A stretch of DNA of 64,000 bases, taken from Peptococcaceae bacterium. GTDB taxonomy: Bacteria; Bacillota; Dehalobacteriia; UBA4068; JAAVYR01. The position numbers were made by a program, and so were the translations under genes. This document shows positions 8,932 to 16,466 of this stretch, piece by piece (position 1 is the first letter of the stretch; each line of letters opens with the position of its first letter). The stretch spans positions 1 through 64,000 of the forward strand of contig JAAVYR010000002.1 of NCBI GenBank assembly GCA_022791255.1. Direction: 5' to 3'. A model generated the notes under the pieces. It worked only from the letters and a program-made list of their open reading frames with translations. It had not been told where the DNA came from and searched no databases.

Positions 8932-9074
8932 ACAGACACAATAGGGAAACTGCCACATAAGATAAAGCAGAATATATTTACCCCGTTTATTTTTGATGTA
9001 AAATGGGAAAACTAAAGAAAACGGTATTAGCTCGCTGGAGCTATGAAAAAATCAGTAATAAAGGCGGTGTCTCT

Positions 9075-9359
9075 ATGGAGCGGAAACAGGTAATGGTGGA
9101 TATGGGTACAGATTTGGTATTGGGGAACATTAACAAAGGGGCTTGTTCTTGTTGTCATAAGCAAGGTGAAGCTTCCCTTTTGCCACATTGTATCATTTGC
9201 GGGGAGGTTCCTGCGGGTGGTATTATGGATGGTATTTTTGTTCAGGGACAATTTCTTTGCACCGATTGTGAGCAGGATATCGTTGCCCTGGATGGCGACG
9301 CTGTCTCCCGCGAGGAATATTTGGCCATGGCGGAAAAGCTGAAGAAGATTATATCTTAA
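9075..9359 (+). CDS. Gin-like zinc-finger protein (anti-sigma-G family)
   Basis: A 94-aa protein with two pairs of CxxC: CSCC near residue 20, then CIIC and CTDC about 30 apart. The spacing and the surrounding residues (GIMDGIFVQGQFLCTDCE) resemble Gin/CsfB, the Bacillus inhibitor of sigma-G, which binds zinc through such Cys pairs. The N-terminal 30 residues are extra. ATG 9075 is preferred to the upstream in-frame ATG at 9003 because AAGGCGGTG precedes it. In an organism that may not sporulate its target is unknown. Confidence 0.6.
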   Translation: MERKQVMVDMGTDLVLGNINKGACSCCHKQGEASLLPHCIICGEVPAGGIMDGIFVQGQFLCTDCEQDIVALDGDAVSREEYLAMAEKLKKIIS

Positions 9360-9374
9360 ATACATCCCAACACT

Positions 9375-9410
9375 AAAAAGGACTTGCATTTTTATTTGCA
9401 AGTCCTTTTT
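9375..9410. terminator. terminator after the Gin-like gene
   Basis: A 14-bp perfect stem with an 8-base T-rich loop and a final T tract. A copy differing at one base out of 36 serves as the typA terminator at 50005-50040. Confidence 0.9.
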
Positions 9411-9464
9411 GTAATGCTATTCACTTTTAATAATAAGAATTTCTAAGTAGTGCCTAGTCGACTT

Positions 9465-9653
9465 GTCGGGGAAGGCAATCTATATATGCCACTGGGGAGG
9501 TTAGTTTTATTTTCTGCTTTTCCCAGTGAAGAAGTAGGTCAGAGTGCTTTTGCTGATAGTGGCACAATTTAGATTGCGATTTTGGTTCTTTTCTTAAAAG
9601 AACAGGCAAAGCGAGCCAAAGATAAATAATTCGTACTTGCCCAATTGTCAGAG
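9465..9653. repeat. 189-bp dispersed repeat, copy A
   Basis: Matches 49602-49790 over its full 189 bp in the same orientation, at roughly 85-90% identity by eye. Internal structure is conserved. An inverted pair (CAATCTATATATGCCACT at 9476-9493 versus AGTGGCACAATTTAGATTG near 9558-9576) could form a large stem. It is followed by a small palindrome GTTCTTTT-CTT-AAAAGAAC near 9586-9604 and GGCAAAGCGAGCC. No ORF of note. It could be a MITE-like element or a structured RNA. Confidence 0.8.
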
Positions 9654-9666
9654 GTTCTTTGTGGTT

Positions 9667-9700
9667 AAAAAGATCCTTCGCTTTCGCTCAGGATGACAAA
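9667..9700. repeat. short intergenic repeat (ATCCTTCGC...AGGATGACA type)
   Basis: AGATCCTTCG-CTTTCGCTCA-GGATGACA, one member of a family also found near 21252, 31861, 43846, 44608 and 49502-49589 in this window. It resembles REP-like intergenic elements common in gut bacteria. Confidence 0.7.
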
Positions 9701-9833
9701 AAGTGGTGCTTAAAAAGAAATCATATTTTGCAATTAAAATAAACATCAATTTTAGTATTGTTTTTATAGCCGCATTCTGACTCTATTTTTGGTGCGAAAA
9801 AACGAGTTATCCTCTTCTTAAGAGGTGAAGCGT

Positions 9834-10031
9834 GTGAGTGAATTTATTCCAAAAGAATATAAAAATGAGCAAGTTACCATTCGAGTGAGTAGAGAGCTTA
9901 TTAGAGAGATAGATAAAATTGCTACACGCTTCAATCTGAGTCGTAATAAATTCATCAATCAATGTATTGATTATGCTATGGCGCAATTAATTGAAGAAGC
10001 GACGGAGCAGCGTATGGCATTTAAGGAGTGA
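9834..10031 (+). CDS. ribbon-helix-helix DNA-binding protein
   Basis: A 65-aa protein with the CopG/Arc-like pattern: a short strand (QVTIRVS), a helix (RELIREIDKIATRF), the turn NLSRNKFI, then a second helix ending in an acidic tail. It likely binds DNA as a dimer. The GTG at 9834 is preferred because AGAGGTG lies 6 nt upstream; a GTG at 9825 is also in frame. It overlaps the ribosome binding site of the next gene by translational coupling. It could autoregulate or control the downstream islet. Confidence 0.75.
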   Translation: MSEFIPKEYKNEQVTIRVSRELIREIDKIATRFNLSRNKFINQCIDYAMAQLIEEATEQRMAFKE

Positions 10032-10036
10032 TTTAT

Positions 10037-10246
10037 ATGAATGACCGTGTAACTTGTGAAAATATCCGTTGTATCTTTCAAATAGAGGGCCGCTGCCGGA
10101 GTACAAAAGTCGTTATAACCGATAGGGGCGTCTGTGACAGCTGCTATCTGCTGCCGGTGGATAAGGCTTCCCTGGATAAGGTGAAGAACGAGGTGGATTG
10201 GGAACCGGAGCATCTGGAGTATCGAGTAATAAAAAGGAAGGAATAG
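10037..10246 (+). CDS. small Cys-rich protein of unknown function
   Basis: A 69-aa protein that I do not recognise. It has Cys at TCENIRC, GRC and VCDSC, a spacing able to hold one zinc or Fe-S site, and a charged C-terminus (RVIKRKE). No membrane segment. AAGGAG at 10023-10028 overlaps the end of the ribbon-helix-helix gene, so the two form a coupled two-gene operon. Confidence 0.65.
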   Translation: MNDRVTCENIRCIFQIEGRCRSTKVVITDRGVCDSCYLLPVDKASLDKVKNEVDWEPEHLEYRVIKRKE

Positions 10247-10513
10247 ACCTCGACACTGTTCGACAATCTATCCCTTGTTTCGTCACGGGTTGGCTATACT
10301 TTTTGCAGTCAGTTGCTTGTTATCATGTAGGTGTAGGGGGGAGATGATTTGCAGGACATCCTCCTCCCTCCCAACCCTTCCTTTTTAGGGTTGCGTGTTT
10401 TGTTATTTTCTAATTTTGATGAAAAGCATATCTGCTCTTTTCGAGGAAAAGCGGTCTGTTAATCTTACCAAGCAGCAGCCGCTATCAATGTGAAAACAGA
10501 AAGAGGCAACGAT
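10247..10513. other. intergenic region upstream of the modular toxin-like gene
   Basis: About 267 bp without a gene. It holds a G-rich/C-rich pair (GGGGGGAG near 10336 and CTCCTCCC near 10360) that could fold, and a 7-bp hairpin CAACCCT / AGGGTTG at 10372-10393 followed by a T-rich stretch, perhaps a weak terminator for the two small genes. A TATACT at about 10294 is the only visible -10-like box. Confidence 0.4.
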
Positions 10514-12010
10514 ATGCGAGTAAACAATGTAACGGATTGGTGTCGTGCGCTGGACGCCAATGACAGACAATATGGGGTAGCAAATCTAGCGATTTGCGAC
10601 CAGACAGCGCTTTTAGGGTATTTGCAGCGGCATAGTCACTTGCTGCCCCAGTGGGCCGGCGAGGTCTTTGCCAATGTAGAGCGGTATGACCGCTATGACC
10701 AGCTAGGGCTGGTAATGCGGTTTTATCAGTGCAATCCTACTTATTATGTAGACCATGTAGTGGCTAGCGGCGCGCTGGAAGCACCGGCTGCGTTGATTGG
10801 GACCTACCATACCACGGATGAAATCTTAAAACGGCTAAAGGGTGCGCCGCCACCGACAAACTATAGATTTGCGGTAGGGGAGCCGGCTGATGGCAGCTGG
10901 AGCAAGGCCATCGCCATGCTGCGGGAGAAAATTGGGCTTTCTCCTGAGGGCGGCTATGATATGGAAGCGGCAGAGAAGCTGTACCAGTATGGCCGTAACC
11001 GCTGGCGGACCGGCCGGGGCTATCTCTACTCCGACAACAACCCAGAGGTCCTTTTTGACGCGGGGTACAAGGAGTATGTGACGGTGGTCAACAGCGAGGT
11101 ATGGGTGCTTGCTGAGATGGATATTAACTATCTCCATGATAATGAACATGAAATCTGGAATAAAATTATACCAGAGGTATTAGATTTAAATAAGAGATTA
11201 GCCGAAAAAGATGAGTATCAAGGAGACGTTAAGGCAACTCTAAAAAGGATGTTATACGCAAATCCTGAGGCTTTTGAAAAGATAATTAATTCTCCAGACC
11301 CGGAATTAGGCTTGTCTGAAAATAATAAATTTTTCTTAAAAACAATTTCTGATGGTACTCAACGAGCGATATGGGCGGCTGGGGCTGAAGTTGGATATGG
11401 ATTAGGAACAGATTTGACATGGTATTTGTTGACCCATTCTTTAGCCGATAATCCAAATGATGTAATTATTGAAGAAAATGTAAATTATTTCTTTGATGAA
11501 ATTATTGAAAAAATTAAAAATAATGACTATTTTGTGAAAAAAATAAATAAGGCATTAATTAGAAAGAGGGTATCATTTCCTAAAGAGGAGGTAAAGGATT
11601 TTAATTTTAGGTATGCGGGAGATTTTGATTTAAAATCTGCTATTAATAAGTGTGGTCTGTTTGTAGCAGGAGATTTAAACGAAGATGGTACATGGAATCT
11701 AGAAATTGAAATGACTGATACCTATGATTTTACGGAGCATGAAAATATTTTTATTGGTTCTCGTTGGGTTGAAGATGAACAGTCAGGGAAAAAGCATAAG
11801 GAGTGGTATATCAGAAGCAAAGGCGATATGTTCGCTTGGGCTGCTAATAATGCAGCTCATTTTTCCCAAGAAACAGGTGCAATTCATCCATTTGAGCTAA
11901 AGATTTGTTTTACCATGGAGAATTTCGAGGTGAAAAGAGAATGGCTAACTGGGGAAGATTGGGAAAATATCTTAGACGGATTATCTCAACAGTTATCTGG
12001 GGACCAGTAG
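10514..12010 (+). CDS. modular protein, putative polymorphic toxin
   Basis: A 498-aa protein with no recognised domain. It divides sharply by base use. The first ~210 residues are encoded by GC-rich DNA; from about 11150 on the DNA is strongly AT-rich, as if a new C-terminal domain had been joined. The N-terminal part is Trp/Tyr-rich (motifs QYGVANLAI, RFYQCNPTYYVDHV). The middle is helical and charged. The last ~110 residues look beta-rich (GDLNEDGTWNLEIEMTDTYDF) and end in a helix-strand (FAWAANNAAHFSQ). The gene overlaps the next one by 70 bp. That arrangement, with a membrane-anchored partner downstream, is typical of toxin-immunity pairs. No signal peptide, so the export route is unknown. 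ATG 10514 is chosen (AGAGG upstream); a GTG at 10490 is possible. Confidence 0.6.
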   Translation: MRVNNVTDWCRALDANDRQYGVANLAICDQTALLGYLQRHSHLLPQWAGEVFANVERYDRYDQLGLVMRFYQCNPTYYVDHVVASGALEAPAALIGTYHTTDEILKRLKGAPPPTNYRFAVGEPADGSWSKAIAMLREKIGLSPEGGYDMEAAEKLYQYGRNRWRTGRGYLYSDNNPEVLFDAGYKEYVTVVNSEVWVLAEMDINYLHDNEHEIWNKIIPEVLDLNKRLAEKDEYQGDVKATLKRMLYANPEAFEKIINSPDPELGLSENNKFFLKTISDGTQRAIWAAGAEVGYGLGTDLTWYLLTHSLADNPNDVIIEENVNYFFDEIIEKIKNNDYFVKKINKALIRKRVSFPKEEVKDFNFRYAGDFDLKSAINKCGLFVAGDLNEDGTWNLEIEMTDTYDFTEHENIFIGSRWVEDEQSGKKHKEWYIRSKGDMFAWAANNAAHFSQETGAIHPFELKICFTMENFEVKREWLTGEDWENILDGLSQQLSGDQ

Positions 12011-12789
12011 TATTATTGGGTATTTTCTTTTTATCGTTCATTCTTTTGGGGATATTTGGTCTTATTCTTTATTGGGATCATCCAAATGTGGAATGGTATG
12101 GTAAAGATTATTATTTACAACAGCAGGTTTGTGGTGTATGGGAAAAGGAGCACAATCTGTTTTATCAAATTAATGGTGAAAAAGAATTGCTTTTACCTCA
12201 GGTGTACGGATATAAGAAGGACGGAAGCTTTGTTTATATAGCAGCTGTACAAGGTTATGCTGTTATTAATCTAAAAGATGGAACTTCTGATGTTATTGTA
12301 CGGGCTAAAGATATCCCGCAGATAAAAAATCCTACTATTTCTTATCATACGAGTTTGCTGATGTTGGATGAAAGTACACAAAAGATATTAACAAGTTTGC
12401 CGCATAGGATAACTGCATACTTTTTTGATAAAGATAGCAATAAAACTGTTGGTGATGGTCGGTTTCAATGTATGTATTTTTATGATGAAGATAGCAGTGG
12501 CAGCTATTCCTTAGAGGCATATAAGCCGTATATTAATAGTTGGTATGATACGCTACTCCCTCATCTTAATGGCTATCGTATGGAGAAAAGAACTCAAATA
12601 ATGTACGCCACCTCTCCTCACGGCTACGCCATCGTCGACGGTCCTAGCGGCACCTGCCGTGTCTACTTCACCGATCCTGAGTTGGCAGAGCAAGACTACC
12701 AAAAGGATATCTATGTGCTGGACAGTTTTGAAGATTTTACACCGGAGGAGCAGGAGCTGCTTCGTAAAGTAGAAGAAGAAGGTTTATAA
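11941..12789 (+). CDS. membrane-anchored protein, putative immunity protein (paralogue 1)
   Basis: A 282-aa protein with a basic N-terminus, one long hydrophobic segment (about residues 14-42) and a mostly beta domain predicted outside the cytoplasmic membrane. I do not recognise the family. It contains two GYA(V/I) repeats (VQGYAVINLKDG and HGYAIVDGPSG), GDGRFQ, and a C-terminal DSFEDFTPEEQELLRKV. The start is taken at ATG 11941 after GAGGTG, so it overlaps the upstream toxin-like gene by 70 bp. The 5' three quarters are AT-rich, but the last ~180 bp are GC-rich and nearly the same as in the next gene. A protective role is inferred from position and topology only. Confidence 0.6.
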   Translation: MANWGRLGKYLRRIISTVIWGPVVLLGIFFLSFILLGIFGLILYWDHPNVEWYGKDYYLQQQVCGVWEKEHNLFYQINGEKELLLPQVYGYKKDGSFVYIAAVQGYAVINLKDGTSDVIVRAKDIPQIKNPTISYHTSLLMLDESTQKILTSLPHRITAYFFDKDSNKTVGDGRFQCMYFYDEDSSGSYSLEAYKPYINSWYDTLLPHLNGYRMEKRTQIMYATSPHGYAIVDGPSGTCRVYFTDPELAEQDYQKDIYVLDSFEDFTPEEQELLRKVEEEGL

Positions 12790-12797
12790 AGAAAGAG

Positions 12798-12829
12798 AAG
12801 GAAGGGGAACAAGTGGCCCCTTCCTTCGT
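12798..12829 (+). terminator. hairpin after paralogue 1
   Basis: GAAGGAAGGGG / CCCCTTCCTTC stem with a short loop, just after the stop. It lacks a clear T tract, so termination may be partial. Confidence 0.5.
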
Positions 12830-12904
12830 CTAAGTTAAGAGAGAAATTAATTCGGTTCTCAGGAAAGAAAGTTATAATAACAGATGAAATAGGTGAAATA
12901 GAAA

Positions 12905-13783
12905 TTGGTTAAAATAGTCAACATGGATGAAATTTTACCTGAAGAAGCTACAAAAGCAGAAGTAAGAAGTTGTGTCGGTTGTTTTGGTTGTTTTAGTGGA
13001 TGTTTCATTGCATTTTTAGCATTTCCAGTAATTCTTTTTTATGGATGGTATTGGGCGGTGACTCATCCACCGGAGACAGAAGTTGTTTGGCAGAGTGGTC
13101 CATATTCTTTGCAATATGAACATGATGTTGCTACGACTTGGGGGCATTATCTTTCCTGTAATTTAAATGGAGAGCAGGTAAAAATTCTTCCTCATGTTTA
13201 TAACTATAAAGAAATAGATGATTATGTCTATATTGCCGCTACTGAGGGGTATGGAATTATTGATATCACAGACAATACAGCCGATATTGTCTTGCTTTCA
13301 GATACTATTTCCAAGCGGAACTTTCGAAACATTCGCTATCATGATAGTCTTGAAGTATTTAATTTTGTACATCAAAAGCGCTTAACAGAAATGCGTCATA
13401 TCTTATTGGCTTATGAGATATGCGTGTGGTCTGATGGTCATGATACGCCTATTGGTGATGGTCGATTTCAGGGATCTTTTTTCAATGATCCATATCTAAT
13501 GGTATATGGATTATATGGGGATTATGAAGTTAGAAACTTTTTATTGCAGGATTTAACTGGTTTTCAAAGAGGTGACAATGGCAAGTATTATGTTACCGCT
13601 CTCCAAGGCTACGCCATCGTCGACGGTCCCAGCGGCACCTGCCGCATCTACTTTACTGCCCCAGAGCTAGCAGTAAAGGAATACCAAGAAGACATCTATG
13701 TACTAGATAGCTTTGAAGATTTTACACCAGAGGAACAAGAGATGCTCCGTAAGGTAGAAGTAGAAGAAGAAGGACTAAAATAA
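12905..13783 (+). CDS. membrane-anchored protein, putative orphan immunity protein (paralogue 2)
   Basis: A 292-aa paralogue of the preceding gene, with the same plan: cytoplasmic N-terminus, one membrane segment (about residues 28-48), then an external beta-rich domain with YIAATEGYGIID, GDGRFQ and GYAIVDGPSG. The part before the membrane is Cys-rich (C-x2-C-x2-C-x3-C at about residues 21-31). The last ~55 residues are about 85% identical to paralogue 1, while the rest is much more diverged. TTG at 12905 is chosen because AGGTGA lies 8 nt upstream; ATG 12923 is the alternative. It has no toxin-like gene of its own, as expected for an orphan immunity gene. Confidence 0.6.
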   Translation: MVKIVNMDEILPEEATKAEVRSCVGCFGCFSGCFIAFLAFPVILFYGWYWAVTHPPETEVVWQSGPYSLQYEHDVATTWGHYLSCNLNGEQVKILPHVYNYKEIDDYVYIAATEGYGIIDITDNTADIVLLSDTISKRNFRNIRYHDSLEVFNFVHQKRLTEMRHILLAYEICVWSDGHDTPIGDGRFQGSFFNDPYLMVYGLYGDYEVRNFLLQDLTGFQRGDNGKYYVTALQGYAIVDGPSGTCRIYFTAPELAVKEYQEDIYVLDSFEDFTPEEQEMLRKVEVEEEGLK

Positions 13784-13828
13784 TCAGTATTTAGTGATGT
13801 TTCATATTTTAATTTTATGGTGAATAGG

Positions 13829-13860
13829 AAAAAGCAACAGCTAATGCTGTTGCTTTTCTT
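13829..13860. terminator. bidirectional terminator (paralogue 2 / degV)
   Basis: A perfect 12-bp stem AAAAGCAACAGC / GCTGTTGCTTTT with loop TAAT, between convergent genes. Confidence 0.9.
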
Positions 13861-13879
13861 GTTGCTAGAGGTTCTGTGC

Positions 13880-14731
13880 TTAATAGGAAATAATAATGCC
13901 ACCGTCATTGGCGTAAAGGGTGGAAAGCCCCCCTGTCTTGATAATATGAATTTGTTGAAAATTATAGCGTTTTTCTGCTTCTGTTTTGATATAGTTTGCC
14001 CGTTCTTCATTGTTGCAGTGGGCAATTACTAAAATTCGTTCGCTGATATTGCTGCAGGTTTCTCCAATGACAGTAATCATCCTGTCAATGGCCCGTTTGC
14101 TGCCACGGATTTTTTCTTTGAGACTGATTTGTCCGTCTTCGGCGTACATCAGCGGTTTAATGGCAAGAAGAGAGGCAAAATGTCCGGCTAGTTTACTCAT
14201 TCTGCCATTTTTTATGAGATTGCTTAAATCCTCTAACACAAAGAAAGTATTCATTTCTTTGCTGATAAAATGCTCTGTTTTTTCGATGATTGTGTGCCAA
14301 TCCATGCCTTGCTGCAAAAATTCTTTTAATTTTAAGTAGATAAGAACTTGCCCAGTGGAGGCGCTTAAAGAGTCAAAAATATGGATTTTCTTTTCAGGGC
14401 TTTCTTGTTCTACCATTTCTTTGGCGAGAAGTGCACTGTTATAAGCGCCGCTAAGATGACTGGTAATGGTGATGGCAAAGGTGTTCTTTGCCCGGCGAAA
14501 TTGTTCTGCAAAAAGTCCTGGTGCGGGACATGCAGATTGAGGTGGTTCACTGTGGTCCTTCATCTCTTGGATAAATTGGTTTAAATCCATCGTACCATCA
14601 TCTGTGAAAGATTTATCGGTAAAGGAAATGGAAAAGGGGACGGCATAGGTGGGGTATGGGTTTTTCATATCGTCATTTAAGTCGCAGCAGCTATCCACGA
14701 CAAATTGAAATTCCTGTTCGTGATTGGTCAT
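13880..14731 (-). CDS. DegV family fatty-acid-binding protein
   Basis: A 283-aa DegV protein. Members bind a fatty acid between two domains and, in some Firmicutes, serve as FakB, presenting fatty acid to the kinase FakA. Visible are the first strand with DSCCDL, the VPFSISF segment, the PPQSACPAP loop that contacts the carboxylate, and the later SAST near residue 125 and NGRMSKLAG near 175. The start at 14731 has GGAGGA upstream; the ORF's first ATG at 14737 is too close to that site. No fakA is nearby. Confidence 0.9.
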   Translation of the reverse strand: MTNHEQEFQFVVDSCCDLNDDMKNPYPTYAVPFSISFTDKSFTDDGTMDLNQFIQEMKDHSEPPQSACPAPGLFAEQFRRAKNTFAITITSHLSGAYNSALLAKEMVEQESPEKKIHIFDSLSASTGQVLIYLKLKEFLQQGMDWHTIIEKTEHFISKEMNTFFVLEDLSNLIKNGRMSKLAGHFASLLAIKPLMYAEDGQISLKEKIRGSKRAIDRMITVIGETCSNISERILVIAHCNNEERANYIKTEAEKRYNFQQIHIIKTGGLSTLYANDGGIIISY

Positions 14732-14825
14732 AATCATTCCTCCCTGTATCTGCCGATATCCATTTATGTTTTATAGTTAGCTCTATCATACAATGAAACG
14801 GGAAAAAGTGCAAATACCAGATGAT

Positions 14826-15710
14826 TTATTGCAAATAAATGGTAATAATCTCCGGCACATTGAGGAAGCGAATGGGTACTTGGGTGCTGCCAATGCCGGT
14901 GGTAACGAAAATCGGTGGCGCTTCTGCTGTAGCGTCCTCTTTGTGATACCAACCACGGATATAGTGTTTTGCATAGGGCGGTGTGATAAGCTGTTGCTGG
15001 AACGGCAGCCATACTTGCCCGCCGTGGCTGTGCCCTGCAATGAAGAGATGGACAGGTAGGGGCGCTTGGATTTCATCAATCATATCTGGTTCGTGGGCGA
15101 TGAGGATTTGTAAATCTCCAGCGTTAAGGTCAGCAAAAGCAGGTTCTGGGTCGGGATAACCTAGCATGCAGTCGTCCAGACCAATCATATGTACCTTATG
15201 TCCTGCAATAGTTAGGGTTGCGTGGTCATTTTGCAGCACGGTAAAGCCAGCCTCTGTCATGATTTTTGGGTAATCCCACTGCCCCATGGCGCCTAAGTCA
15301 TGGTTGCCAAATACGGCGAATTTTCCATATGTTGCTTGGGTTTTGCTAAGTGCTGTGACGATGGCAGCACGGTGTGCTTCACCTTCAGGGTTATCTTTGA
15401 TATAGTCTTGATAATTGTCGATTAAATCCCCTAAGAAAATAAGAATGTCATAGTTTTGCTCATTGATTTTTGCTGCTACTTTTTCCAGTTGTTCTGGGGT
15501 GTAGTAAAAGCCTAGATGGGTATCGGAAAAGACGCCAACCTTTAGTCCGGATAAATCTTGTGCAGTTGGCGGTAGTGAAAGAGTCGTTTCCTGGGTAATA
15601 AGGAGCTTGGGTTCTATATATCTGCCATAGAGATAAGCACTCGCGAGCAACAGACCACATAGGATAAATATATGAAAAAATAATCTTCTTCTTAATCGTT
15701 TAAATAACAT
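14826..15710 (-). CDS. membrane-anchored metallophosphoesterase (YkuE/YaeI type)
   Basis: A 294-aa protein with an N-terminal membrane segment (about residues 8-28) and an external calcineurin-like domain. Metal and active-site motifs appear in order: FSDTHLG near 65, GDLID near 95, GNHD near 140, AHEPD near 210 and AGHSHGGQ near 230. Relatives act on UDP-sugar lipids or other membrane phosphates; the substrate here is unknown. ATG 15710 has AGAGG 5 nt upstream and is preferred to the in-frame start at 15731. Confidence 0.92.
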   Translation of the reverse strand: MLFKRLRRRLFFHIFILCGLLLASAYLYGRYIEPKLLITQETTLSLPPTAQDLSGLKVGVFSDTHLGFYYTPEQLEKVAAKINEQNYDILIFLGDLIDNYQDYIKDNPEGEAHRAAIVTALSKTQATYGKFAVFGNHDLGAMGQWDYPKIMTEAGFTVLQNDHATLTIAGHKVHMIGLDDCMLGYPDPEPAFADLNAGDLQILIAHEPDMIDEIQAPLPVHLFIAGHSHGGQVWLPFQQQLITPPYAKHYIRGWYHKEDATAEAPPIFVTTGIGSTQVPIRFLNVPEIITIYLQ

Positions 15711-15961
15711 GACAACCTCTATTGTTTTCAAATATCTTGCCTGAATTGATTTTTTTATTTAGGGAAAAGGATAACTGTATATAAGTATATGGTGTTTTGA
15801 CTAAAATAGGAAGAAAAAAGTTTCTCAAAATAATCATATTTTTCTATTTATTTTTTTCAATTTTTTTGCAGGCTTTTCTTCCGAGGGGGAGCGGGCGCAT
15901 AGGCAAGATATTTGTAAGTAGGAATGTTTGACTTAAGAAGCAGGTAGGGAGGTGGGCTTTC

Positions 15962-16354
15962 ATGATGAAGCAAAAGATTGCAGATAGATATTTATGGGGG
16001 ATTGTTTTAGGTTGTTTTTTATATGGCATCAGCTTTCTTTTTTTGTTTTCTAGAGGGGCGTCTTTATGGGGGCGCTTGGCTAGCGGCTTTTTAGGTGTGG
16101 GGGCTATTACGCTGCTACCGGTGTTTTATGGTCTTTGCCTGCAGCGTCTTGCATCCTTTGATGGTGTGTCGTTAGGGGAACCTCTTTTATACAGCTTTTG
16201 TCTGATAGGGGGCTTTACGCTGTTTTCTTTGCCTTTGTGGTGTCTCTTTGCTGCTGAAGGAAGTGCTTTTTTTATTGGTTATACCTTGCTGGTTGTGTTA
16301 TTGTTTCATGCCGTGCTTTGGTATGCATGTTTTATGATGGGGGCAAAAAGATAA
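15962..16354 (+). CDS. small four-helix membrane protein
   Basis: 130 aa, almost entirely hydrophobic, with four predicted membrane helices (about residues 10-30, 36-58, 70-92, 100-125). No family recognised. GGGAGGTG precedes the ATG. It is followed at 113 bp by the YkgJ-type gene on the same strand, so they may be co-transcribed. Confidence 0.7.
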   Translation: MMKQKIADRYLWGIVLGCFLYGISFLFLFSRGASLWGRLASGFLGVGAITLLPVFYGLCLQRLASFDGVSLGEPLLYSFCLIGGFTLFSLPLWCLFAAEGSAFFIGYTLLVVLLFHAVLWYACFMMGAKR

Positions 16355-16466
16355 AAGGGGGAAAGGATGACGGCTCCTCTCTTTTATGCTACAATAAAAA
16401 TAAAGAAAAACACTGTTGTTGGGTTTTATCTTTTAAGCAAGAAAAGAGAGAAAAGGAAGAAATCAG

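Noticed and set aside
10835-11149. 104-aa minus-strand ORF inside the toxin-like gene
   Set aside because: Shadow frame of the GC-rich 5' part; no start site and no recognisable protein.
11720-11760. Possible colicin-M-type catalytic motif (DTYDF) in the C-terminus of the 498-aa protein
   Set aside because: As I recall, the family needs D-x-Y-D followed after five residues by His-Arg. Here the five residues are followed by Asn-Ile, so only half of the motif is present and I do not assign the family.
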